From Pseudomonas botevensis (GTDB lineage Bacteria > Pseudomonadota > Gammaproteobacteria > Pseudomonadales > Pseudomonadaceae), in contig NZ_JAHTKI010000020.1 in NCBI RefSeq assembly GCF_019145475.1, positions 24,039-88,038 of the forward strand: DNA of 64,000 nt. Reading direction: 5' to 3'. Under the pieces are notes generated by a model. That model did no database searches, was not told where the DNA came from, and worked only from the letters and a program-made list of their open reading frames with translations. Below, piece after piece: positions 30,573-38,119 of the stretch. The position numbers were made by a program, and so were the translations under genes. The first letter of the stretch is position 1; every line of letters starts with the position of its first letter.

Positions 30573-30851
30573 GAGGCGTAGACTATTACTACTCAGAGAT
30601 ACAATGAGAGCTGTTTTTGTTTAATATGGACATGGCCAAAGAATTTAAAATTTACTCTGAGATGCACAGCCCACGGAGGTATTTCTATGGTTGGAACAGC
30701 GACGTATGCATAACCAATTGCCAGTAAGAATAAATAGCTTGTTGACTGATTTTTGTTGGGAAATAGCCTGACGCTTTTGGATGACTTGGTAAAAAATAAA
30801 CTGCAACGATTACTACCAGAACAACAAAGACACAACTCGACTGGCTGGTGA
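30569..30851 (+). pseudogene. Decayed immunity gene behind orphan toxin 2
   Basis: An ATG at 30569 overlaps the toxin stop (ATGA), as an immunity gene should. The frame reads MRGVDYYYSEIQ, meets TGA at 30605, and continues in the same frame as ELFLFNMDMAKEFKIYSEMH to a TAA at 30725. Protein-like sequence then continues in other frames: NQLPVRINSLLTDFCWEIA, then GNSLTLLDDLVKNKLQRLLP, ending at TGA 30849-30851. One nonsense change and about two frame changes would explain this. It fills the otherwise unexplained gap of 288 bases. The reconstruction is mine. Confidence 0.45.
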
Positions 30852-30860
30852 GTTGGGAGT

Positions 30861-32546
30861 ATGGAAGGGTATGCGCTGGCAGGCTTCACCGCCGGGATAG
30901 GCAATACGCTGCCTTACAACCCCGAGGAGTTCAGCGTCGACACCCTTGAAAAGGCCGGGGTTACGTCAGTTGCCGACGCAACGGCGAAAACCGTCCTGGA
31001 AGGCGGGAGCCTGAAGGACAACCTGGTGGGTTCTCTGGCCGGCGCGGCGATCAATGTTGGAGGCGCGACATTGGCCAACGATATCGGGGGCACGACCTTA
31101 CCCGATGGCTCGCTGACAAAGATTGGCCTGCATGCGTTGCTGGGCGGAGTCCTGTCCGTGGCCCAAGGGGGTGATTTCAGAACGGGAGCGCTGGCGGCAG
31201 GTGCCGACGAGGCGGCCGTGACAACGTTGTCCGACTGGATCATGCCAGACCCGTCCACCGCTGACGCCCTGACCACGCAAGAAGGACAGCAAAGACTGCT
31301 CGCTGCCTCCGGACTGATCGGAGTGCTGGCCGCGACGGCAACTGGTGGTGATCCATCGATCGCTGCTTCTGTTGCGCAAAACGCTACGCAGCACAACTTT
31401 CTGGGCGCGAATTCGCAACAGAAACGGGATGACGCTCGCACTGCAATGGAAGAGGGTGATCGCTCGCCGCAAACCGAGAGCGTAGTGCGTACGACTGAAC
31501 AGACGGACCAGCGTAGCGATGGCTTGCTCGACAAATACCTTGCCGATCCTGACTCGCTGACTCCTGAGGAGAAAACCAGGTTTGATGGCTATTTGGGGAC
31601 GTACTACACGGAGCAGGCGGCCCAATATGGCCCCGAACAAGCGCTCTCGCTGGTAGGCGACCTGCTGGCAAACGGAAATCCAGACAAAACCTACGATTTC
31701 CCTTATGCCGGCACCGCTGAACAGAGAACCGCAGCGGCCGATGCGCAAGAAGACGCCGCCGGTGGGCTATTGCCATTACTGCTCAATCCTCGGCAGAAAA
31801 GCGGGAATGAAGAACTCTACAACCTCACGACCCAAAACCAGCTGATCACGGAAGAACAACAGGGCCTGTCGAACATCGGTACACCTGCTTTGTATGCGTT
31901 GCCGGGAAGCCTGGGGCTAGGTATCGCGGCTATCGGTCTGGAAAACAGCGTGGGCCAAATTGGCTATGGTGTGTGGCAGGCAAGCACTGGTGACTACACA
32001 GACGCTGCCGGGAATATTATCTTGGGAGGGCTTGGAACCGCTGGTGCTTGGGGGGTTAGGGAAGGAGGACTCGGGGCGGCTGGAGGTGTTGAGGACGCTG
32101 CGGTAGTTGGGGGGGTAAAAGTAACTCCGCCAGAGACTCAAGCATCGACCGGCGCCATTGCTGATAACGAAGCAGGAGGGTTTTCTTATTACGACCAGTT
32201 TAAGAAAGCTGACGGTAGTTGGGATTGGCCGAAAGAATTGGGCTTCTCTGGTAACTCTGTTAAGAATACATTGCCAGTTGGTACTAAATTGGACCGTTAT
32301 GGTGGCCCTGAAGGCTATTTCTTATCCCCTCAAGGTGTTCCGTTTGATCAAAGAGCATTGGCGCCTGGCTCAAGAGCTGGAGGATACTATCAGTATGAAG
32401 TGCTCAAGCCATTGCCGGTCGTTCAGGGGGAGATTGCTCCTGCATTTGGTCAGCCTGGAGGCGGGACTCAAATTTTACCTGACCTTTCTGAAAGGTTTAA
32501 TGTTGATCGATTAGTGAAAGAGGGTTATCTGAGGAGAACTAATTAA
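30861..32546 (+). CDS. Orphan CdiA C-terminal module with TNT-family (NAD+ glycohydrolase) toxin
   Basis: A 561-residue orphan module. Residues ~1-180 resemble the DUF637-like pre-toxin region of the upstream cdiA (for example GLHALLGGVLSVAQGGDFRTGA against HAVLGGLISAAKGEGFTSGA). The C-terminal ~110 residues form a TNT domain: KLDRYGGPEGYFLSPQG near 472, PFDQRAL near 492, YYQYEVLKPLPVVQGEIAP near 508 and FGQPGGGTQ near 530. TNT toxins, named after the tuberculosis necrotizing toxin of CpnT, destroy NAD(P)+; the Arg of the DRYG motif and the Gln of the GGGTQ motif match the positions of the reported active-site residues. There is no signal or TPS domain, so export would need recombination with cdiA. 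The GC-rich 5' part and AT-rich 3' part mirror the tip of the live gene. Confidence 0.88.
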   Translation: MEGYALAGFTAGIGNTLPYNPEEFSVDTLEKAGVTSVADATAKTVLEGGSLKDNLVGSLAGAAINVGGATLANDIGGTTLPDGSLTKIGLHALLGGVLSVAQGGDFRTGALAAGADEAAVTTLSDWIMPDPSTADALTTQEGQQRLLAASGLIGVLAATATGGDPSIAASVAQNATQHNFLGANSQQKRDDARTAMEEGDRSPQTESVVRTTEQTDQRSDGLLDKYLADPDSLTPEEKTRFDGYLGTYYTEQAAQYGPEQALSLVGDLLANGNPDKTYDFPYAGTAEQRTAAADAQEDAAGGLLPLLLNPRQKSGNEELYNLTTQNQLITEEQQGLSNIGTPALYALPGSLGLGIAAIGLENSVGQIGYGVWQASTGDYTDAAGNIILGGLGTAGAWGVREGGLGAAGGVEDAAVVGGVKVTPPETQASTGAIADNEAGGFSYYDQFKKADGSWDWPKELGFSGNSVKNTLPVGTKLDRYGGPEGYFLSPQGVPFDQRALAPGSRAGGYYQYEVLKPLPVVQGEIAPAFGQPGGGTQILPDLSERFNVDRLVKEGYLRRTN

Positions 32547-32547
32547 T

Positions 32548-32955
32548 ATGAACTCAGTCATGGAAGAAATACAAAAGGCCATTTACTCGCTGGGTGAGCG
32601 AATTGGTGCTCCAAGGTCTCTTTTGGTTGTTAAAAGAAGTTCTTCAGAAGATGGAAGTCCTCATGTGGAGGTTAAGTCGGACGAGTTTAATTATGTATGC
32701 TCAGAGAGGTGTTTTGAAATATACAGAAGACGCACAACCTCTTTGGATGAGTTGCTGTATTGGATAATTAGTGGTGTAGCCTTTAAATTGGCTTCGGACT
32801 ACGAATTGGCTAATAGAATTGTTGGTGTCGACTCGCGGAGACTGCTTTTTTCACAATATGTATCAATTCTTGGGCGGATCAGTGAAGAGTGGAAAAAAAA
32901 GGCCTCTGACGAGGTGGAGTTAATATTAATTAATGCACCGTACTTGGATGTATAG
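32548..32955 (+). CDS. Immunity protein for the TNT toxin (Imm63-like)
   Basis: A 135-residue protein starting one base after the TNT toxin stop, with GAGGAG about 15 bases upstream of its ATG. The pattern RRRTTSLDELLYWIISGVAF followed by a DSRRLLF segment resembles the Imm63 immunity family as I remember it; this assignment is tentative. No signal peptide, so it should act in the cytoplasm by binding the TNT domain. AT-rich and intact. Confidence 0.75.
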   Translation: MNSVMEEIQKAIYSLGERIGAPRSLLVVKRSSSEDGSPHVEVKSDEFNYVCSERCFEIYRRRTTSLDELLYWIISGVAFKLASDYELANRIVGVDSRRLLFSQYVSILGRISEEWKKKASDEVELILINAPYLDV

Positions 32956-32971
32956 AAGTAAGAAATGATGA

Positions 32972-33660
32972 GTAGGTGAAAAGTATGTAGGAAGTGGCAG
33001 TGGGCCGGATAAGGAATTCTTAGAAGTCAGTGATGCATATTCACCCGCCAAATCTGTACAAGGGTTGAGTAATTCAAAACCGATTGATTTTGTTTACGAT
33101 TCGGCTATTCAACGATTCATCATGGGACGGAATCAATTTGGGCATGAGGGGATATTGGATGTTGGAAGAATCCCTTCATCTGACGCTATCGTCGGCGGCG
33201 GGATCTGGAAGGAAAATGGAGTTCTTCGAACCTATGAATGGAGCGGACATTACGGGGTGAACTGGACTCCCGAGCTTCGTGAGCAGTTCAAGTCCTTTAT
33301 GAGCAGCCATGGCGTGGATGTTAACCAAACTGCCAGGCCCATCTCCCCAGCCTGATCCAACTCAACCTACCCTGATTGCTGATAGGGTTGCAGATAAAAC
33401 TACGGCTAATGCAGGAAAAGAATATCCAAATGGAAATATGGCAGATGCTCACGCAGAAATTGGCGTAATTCAGCAGGCCTACAATTCCGGCAGAACCGTT
33501 GGTGCAGAGATGTCCATGCGGTTATTGCAAGGGCGACATTGCTGCTGCGGAAGAGGCTGGGTTGAAATCTCTTACTGCCCAAGCTGTAGATGATAAAAGC
33601 GGACTCCCTAAAACTTGCTACTGGAATCCGGGTATTAAATCTATAAAGGAGAAAAAATAA
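32972..33660 (+). pseudogene. Orphan deaminase-family CdiA toxin tip, broken by two frameshifts
   Basis: Three frames in order give one toxin. The first (32972-33355) opens with VGEKYVGSGSGPDKEFLEVS and runs through FVYDSAIQRFIMGRNQFGHE to GVDVNQT. The second (from ~33335) gives ADAHAEIGVIQQAYNSGR up to GAEM at 33512. The third (33514-33660) gives PCGYCKGDIAAAEEAGLKSL and ends GIKSIKEKK. HAE and PCGYC are the zinc-ligand and catalytic motifs of the cytidine-deaminase superfamily (possibly the XOO_2897 type). The frame changes lie near 33335-33352 and at 33513; the second also seems to have lost a few codons before PCGYC. GEKY at the front matches GEKY in the live cdiA, marking a shared recombination junction. 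The immunity gene directly behind is intact. Confidence 0.75.
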
Positions 33661-34065
33661 ATGAAATTAGGTGGCTATATTGTCGATGCCAAGATGGGGC
33701 GTCTACAGATTCCGATTGTTTATAATCCGTCGCCTTTAGATCTTGAAGTAGTTATTAGTCAGTTTTCCACCCAGGATGGTGTTGCTTGCTTGTACCTTGA
33801 AGATGAGCCAGATCATGGCCCTTATGAACTAAATTTGTATGCCGACTCAGGTAATTTTTTTATTATGATGAATCAGTATCTTGAAAGTGGTGAGCATGAA
33901 GTTGAAGTGATTAATAATCCCAAGGCGGGGGCGGAAATGGTCGATATTTTAGGTGACCTTTATCCTGCAAGTGCTATGACAAGAGATATAAATTTGATAT
34001 TTGTATTTTTTACAGAGTTTTTGCGCTCACGAGATGTTGGTTCGGATTTTCTTAAGATTAGTTAA
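33661..34065 (+). CDS. Immunity protein for the deaminase toxin (DUF6911-like)
   Basis: A 134-residue cytoplasmic protein whose ATG follows the deaminase pseudogene stop directly; AAAGGAGAAA just upstream provides a ribosome-binding site. The opening MKLGGYIVDAKMGR, a GVACLYLEDEPDHGPYELNL stretch and a C-terminal FFTEFLRS segment recall the DUF6911 family of immunity-like proteins (tentative). It has outlived its toxin, so it may now act as defence against neighbours that still use it. Confidence 0.65.
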   Translation: MKLGGYIVDAKMGRLQIPIVYNPSPLDLEVVISQFSTQDGVACLYLEDEPDHGPYELNLYADSGNFFIMMNQYLESGEHEVEVINNPKAGAEMVDILGDLYPASAMTRDINLIFVFFTEFLRSRDVGSDFLKIS

Positions 34066-34595
34066 CTGTGAAAAAGATACCTCTATGACTACGGGTAGTG
34101 ATGATGTCCACGTTGCGCCATAATGGTATGGAAACGACTAGCTACTGCTCGATAGGATATGGGAATATTTAACAGTATCAAGTGCTAAGGTGAACTATGT
34201 TTTATTGGAAAATTGGACAGAGTGATGGTGTTTGTTCACTACGAGTATGGGCCTTACATTGGCATTTAAATATTATGATGCGGGCTCGCTGGAAATCTGT
34301 TGAACGAAAAATATTTCGTACTGTATTGGAAGTCGACACCTCGTGAGCTGGTCGGCGATGGAGTGAATGTTATTTTGGGAGTGCTGCGGACCTTGTGAAA
34401 CTACAATTTATTTTTTATTCAATTTTTTGATTGATTTTTTGTGAAAAATTGATTGTGAATGCCATCAGAAAGGTGGTATTCAAAAAGGTCCCGGCCCCTC
34501 GCGTCCTATTTATTACTGAGTTCAACTATTCCCAGCAATTCAATCCTTGCCCTGCTACGAAAAGCTGATGTAACCAAACCACTTCTCGTCCTGCA
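34066..34595. other. AT-rich remnant at the end of the toxin island
   Basis: About 530 AT-rich bases with no convincing gene. The only notable reading frame is 34197-34346 (49 codons, starting MFYWKIGQSD), which I do not recognise and which may be the stump of another immunity gene. Composition changes sharply to GC-rich at the following LysR gene, marking the edge of the variable island. No transposase, direct repeat or tRNA was seen here. Confidence 0.5.
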
Positions 34596-35498
34596 CTAAA
34601 GCCTCTCATCCCCCCCATTCATCCTCTCAATCACCAACCCGATAAACGCCGACACCGCCAGCGGCAACTGGCGTCGGCTCGGGTACAGCACATTCAGACC
34701 AAACCCTTTCGGCTGGTATTGCGCCAGCACCGGCACGAGGGTGCCGGCGTTTATCTGATGGTTGGCCATCACCGGTGGCAGCAGGGCGATGCCCAGGCCG
34801 GCGACGGCGGCTTTGCGCAGGGCCTGGGCGGTGTTGCCGCTGAAGCGGCCGGCGACTTGCACTTCTTCCTCGCCATTGGGGCCAACCAGGTGCCAGGTGG
34901 CGTGGCCGCTGGGTTGGGCGGAGATTACGCAGTCGTGGTTCGCCAGGTCTTGTAGCGTTTGCGGGGCACCGCGTCTTGCGATGTAGGCGGGGCTGGCGAC
35001 CAGTCCGACGCTGCGGGGATCGAAGATCTTGCGGCCGATATAGCCGGAGTCGCGCAAGGGGCCGCCGCGAAAGGCGACGTCGATCTGCTCGGCAATCAGA
35101 TCTGCCTTGGCGTCGCTGAGCACGAAATCGAGGCGCACCCGTGGATGCGCCGCGAGAAATTCGGCCACCCATTCCATCTGAAAGAAATCGAAAAAATCGG
35201 CGGGGGCCGCCACTCGCACCCGTCCGCTGGGCTCGTCGCTGCCGGTCACCAGGGCCTGCCCGGCTTCGAGCAGGCCATCCACCGCTCCCACGCAACGATC
35301 ATGAAAAGCCTGGCCGGCGCTGGTGAGCGTGAGCTTGCGGGTCGAGCGTTGCAGCAGGCGTGTTTGCAGGTGCGCTTCGAGCTGCTGGATGCGCCGGCTC
35401 ACGGTATTGGGCGGCATGCCCAGCCGCCGTGCGGCTTCGGCAAAGCTGCCGCAGCGCACGACCTGGACAAACATGGCGATGTCATTGAGATCGAGCAT
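34596..35498 (-). CDS. LysR-family transcriptional regulator
   Basis: A 300-residue LysR regulator: winged helix-turn-helix at residues 1-60 (FAEAARRLGMPPNTVSRRIQ), then a periplasmic-binding-like effector domain. The ATG at 35498 is chosen over an upstream in-frame start at 35534 because AGGA lies before it and LysR proteins normally begin a few residues before the helix. It is transcribed divergently from the pirin/pirin/SDR genes and most likely controls them. The C-terminal pattern (YPSRRQLPLAVSAFIGLV) is of the CrgA/DhcR-like group. Confidence 0.92.
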   Translation of the reverse strand: MLDLNDIAMFVQVVRCGSFAEAARRLGMPPNTVSRRIQQLEAHLQTRLLQRSTRKLTLTSAGQAFHDRCVGAVDGLLEAGQALVTGSDEPSGRVRVAAPADFFDFFQMEWVAEFLAAHPRVRLDFVLSDAKADLIAEQIDVAFRGGPLRDSGYIGRKIFDPRSVGLVASPAYIARRGAPQTLQDLANHDCVISAQPSGHATWHLVGPNGEEEVQVAGRFSGNTAQALRKAAVAGLGIALLPPVMANHQINAGTLVPVLAQYQPKGFGLNVLYPSRRQLPLAVSAFIGLVIERMNGGDERL

Positions 35499-35607
35499 GG
35501 TGATTCCTGACACTGATGGATGAGTGCAATCCAATTGTATCGGCTAATCAGGTAATCGGCCTGACTCTATTGTTCGAGCCATTCATCCATTCTTGCGAGC
35601 AACCACC

Positions 35608-36504
35608 ATGACTTTGCACCCGCAATCCCGTTCCGAGCGTGACCCCGAGACTCGCCGCGCCATCAGCTACCGCACGACCGGCAGTGGACATGGCGCGATT
35701 GTCCGGTTGATGAGTCCTTCCGACCTGGGGCATCTGATCAAGCCGTTCGTATTCCTCGATCTGTTCGAAGGCGAGAGTTCGTTCATCAAAGGCATGCCCA
35801 TGCACCCCCATTCTGGGATTGCCACGGTCACCGTGATCACCGAGGGCAATCTGCGTTTCGAGGACGCGGACTCGGGCAAGGGCATGATCGACTACGGCGG
35901 CGTCGAGTGGATGCGCGCCGGTGGCGGGGTGTGGCACGGCAAGGAAATGTCGGCCGGTACGTCGAAGCGCATCCAGGGCTTTCAACTGTGGGTTGCGCTG
36001 CCGCCTGCGCTGGAAAACGCCAGTGTCGACAGCCAATACCTGGAGTCGGGCGCGATGCCTGAAGCGGGGCCGGCGCGGGTGATTCTCGGTGCCTATCAAG
36101 GTGTGCAAAGCCCGGTTCGCGCGCCGGACGGCATGAACTATCTGCTGGTCACGCTGCGCGCCGGTGAGTCCTGGACCTATGTGCCGCCCAAAGACCATGA
36201 GTCGCTGTGGCTGAGCGTCAGCCGTGGAGCCCTGGCCGCTCCCGGTCTCGTCGACGCCGGAGAAATGGCGATCTTCGAACCGGGCAACGACGCCGTGACC
36301 CTGACAGCCCTGCAACAGGACGCGGTCTTCGTTATCGGCTCGGCCACTCCGCATCCCTATGAGTTGGCGTTGGGCAACTACTCGGTTCACACCAACCCGC
36401 AAGCCCTGCGTGCCGGCGAGGAAAAAATCGCCGAGATCGGTGTCCGGTTGCGCGAGTACCTGCGACAGCCCAACGACTCGGCCAGCGTGCCGGTTTTCAG
36501 ATAA
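35608..36504 (+). CDS. Pirin family protein (bicupin)
   Basis: A 298-residue pirin: N-terminal cupin with the metal-site pattern MHPHSGIATVTVITEG near residues 68-84 and a C-terminal cupin (~180-270). Pirins bind iron; some show quercetinase activity, others modulate redox or transcription. It is longer than the ~230-residue YhaK type and matches the ~285-residue pirin class. I prefer the ATG at 35608 to the TTG at 35593. First gene of a probable three-gene operon facing a LysR regulator. Confidence 0.85.
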   Translation: MTLHPQSRSERDPETRRAISYRTTGSGHGAIVRLMSPSDLGHLIKPFVFLDLFEGESSFIKGMPMHPHSGIATVTVITEGNLRFEDADSGKGMIDYGGVEWMRAGGGVWHGKEMSAGTSKRIQGFQLWVALPPALENASVDSQYLESGAMPEAGPARVILGAYQGVQSPVRAPDGMNYLLVTLRAGESWTYVPPKDHESLWLSVSRGALAAPGLVDAGEMAIFEPGNDAVTLTALQQDAVFVIGSATPHPYELALGNYSVHTNPQALRAGEEKIAEIGVRLREYLRQPNDSASVPVFR

Positions 36505-36542
36505 GCCGGGCGTCAGGCCCAACCGGTCATTCAGGAGTTGAA

Positions 36543-37010
36543 ATGGTAGAGCATCGAATCAAGGCCGATCTCGGCGGTGGCGACTTTGGCTGGCTCAAGG
36601 CCCGGCATCACTTCAAGGTCACTCCGGACGGCAATCCCGTGCACCGTCCGTTCGGCGCGCCGGTGGTCTGGAATGACGACGAGATCGCCCCCGGCATCGG
36701 GTTCCCGATGCACGGGTATCAAAACATGCAGATCGTCAGTTACGTGCTGGCCAGCGGCATGCCCGGCGATGAAAGCGCCTTGCCCATTCGCGCCGATGCC
36801 CGTGTGCCGGGGGCGACACTCAAGGGCGGTCAGCGCTTGAGCAGCGATTGCTCGGGCACGCGTCACGCCTATCTGGTGCCGACCCTTGGCGCAGTGAATG
36901 TCAACGGCGAACGGGTTGAGGCCGGGGACGGTATCGCCATGACCGCAGAAGCGTTGCTGGTGGTTGAAGCGCTCGACGACACCGAAGTGGTCATGGTCGA
37001 GGTATTTTGA
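36543..37010 (+). CDS. Shortened pirin-like cupin protein
   Basis: A 155-residue protein whose first ~75 residues match the pirin N-terminus (GGGDFGWLKARHHF, WNDDEIAPGIGFPMHGYQNM) and whose last ~75 match a pirin C-terminus (RHAYLVPTLGAVNVNGERVE, then ALDDTEVVMVEVF). The middle, normally about 80 residues spanning the junction of the two cupins, is absent without a frameshift. The usual metal-ligand HPH is HGY here, so iron binding is doubtful. TCAGGAG precedes the ATG, and the stop overlaps the region of the next start. It is either a deletion derivative or a specialised single-cupin protein. Confidence 0.75.
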   Translation: MVEHRIKADLGGGDFGWLKARHHFKVTPDGNPVHRPFGAPVVWNDDEIAPGIGFPMHGYQNMQIVSYVLASGMPGDESALPIRADARVPGATLKGGQRLSSDCSGTRHAYLVPTLGAVNVNGERVEAGDGIAMTAEALLVVEALDDTEVVMVEVF

Positions 37011-37012
37011 GC

Positions 37013-37873
37013 ATGAACACGATCATCATGACCGGCGGGACGTTTGGTCTGGGCGAAGCGGCTGCGCAGCGTCTGGGCGCAGCCCCTGGCACTCGCCTCA
37101 TCGTGGGCGGACGGGAAACCGCCGTGCCGCTGGATCTGGCGAGCCAGAGCAGCGTCCGGCAGTTCGCCGGGCAAGTGCTCGACACCTTGGGCAAGACCAG
37201 GATCAATGCACTGGTCCTCAACGCCGGACTCAGTTTTCCGACCACGGCGCGCACCGTGGACGGTCATGAAACGACTTTCGCGGTCAATCACCTGGGGTAC
37301 TACCTGTTATTGCGGCTGCTGGCGCCATCGCTGGCGCGCAATGCCATTGTGCTGCTGACCACCAGCAACACCCACGATCCACGGTTCAGCCCGGTTGCGC
37401 CGTTTGCGTTTGTCGATGCCCATCAACTGGCGCAGCAGGACCTTGGGCGGAGCGCGGGTGGCGAGGTCGAGTTCGAAGCGGGATTCCGCGCCTATGCCAC
37501 TTCCAAACTGTGCAATCTGCTGACGGCCCGAGCCTTCGCGGCGTCGCCCGTGGTCAGGTCCCGGCGCTTGCGGGTGATCGCCTACAACCCGGGTTATACC
37601 CCCGGCACCGGCCTGGGACGCAATTTGCCGAACGGAACGCTTCCGGGGCCGGCCATGGCGTTGAGTCCTTATTTCGCTGAAAGCATGCGCGTGCAGGCGG
37701 GCGAGGTGCTGGCCGATCTTGCATCGGGGCGCCTCGCGCCGCCGAGGGGGCGTCTGTATGCGTCGTTGGTCAGAGGTGAGCTGACATGGCCGCAGCCCTC
37801 CGACCTCGCGCGCCGTGACGACGTTGCGCAGCAGTTGTGGCGTGACAGCGCGGTGCTGACGGCGATGGCGTGA
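37013..37873 (+). CDS. Short-chain dehydrogenase/reductase
   Basis: A 286-residue NAD(P)-dependent oxidoreductase of the extended-loop WW-domain/retinol-dehydrogenase-like SDR type. Glycine motif TGGTFGLG (residues 7-14), LNAG near 66, a TTSN stretch for the catalytic Ser, and YATSK as the catalytic Tyr-xxx-Lys. ATG 37013 directly follows the TGA of the short pirin, so it is translationally coupled. Substrate unknown; co-location with pirins and a LysR regulator suggests a small redox or aromatic-compound response unit. Confidence 0.85.
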   Translation: MNTIIMTGGTFGLGEAAAQRLGAAPGTRLIVGGRETAVPLDLASQSSVRQFAGQVLDTLGKTRINALVLNAGLSFPTTARTVDGHETTFAVNHLGYYLLLRLLAPSLARNAIVLLTTSNTHDPRFSPVAPFAFVDAHQLAQQDLGRSAGGEVEFEAGFRAYATSKLCNLLTARAFAASPVVRSRRLRVIAYNPGYTPGTGLGRNLPNGTLPGPAMALSPYFAESMRVQAGEVLADLASGRLAPPRGRLYASLVRGELTWPQPSDLARRDDVAQQLWRDSAVLTAMA

Positions 37874-37954
37874 GCGGTGTCCGATGGGCTATCGGTGGCG
37901 GCGTCAGGGCAGGGCGGGAGAGCCGGATCGATCGACTCTCGCGTTGACTCGGGA

Positions 37955-38113
37955 TCAGCTTTCGGTGGCGGTGACGGCCTCATCGCTGGCTTCGGCCGCC
38001 AGCTTCAAACGATCCGCCTTGCAGATGTACTTGGGCTTTTTCGGCGCCAGTTTGGCGCTGGCCTTTTTGGCCTTGGCCTTGAACAGCTGCTGTAATTTTT
38101 TCTGACGATTCAT
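37955..38113 (-). CDS. DUF2986 small basic protein
   Basis: A 52-residue protein beginning MNRQKKLQQLFKAKAKKASA and continuing with PKKPKYICKADRLKLAAE. This lysine-rich N-terminus and the PKYI(C/A)KADR core are typical of the DUF2986 family in gamma-proteobacteria. Function unknown; its charge suggests nucleic-acid or ribosome contact. It is too short for many gene finders. Six bases separate its start from the stop of the upstream GGDEF-EAL gene on the same strand, so it may be read from that gene's transcript. Confidence 0.8.
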   Translation of the reverse strand: MNRQKKLQQLFKAKAKKASAKLAPKKPKYICKADRLKLAAEASDEAVTATES

Positions 38114-38119
38114 GCGGGT

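Noticed and set aside
30593..30904. 103-codon minus-strand frame in the gap before the TNT module
   Set aside because: It lies over a plus-strand decayed immunity gene and the TNT module start; no recognisable product or ribosome-binding site.
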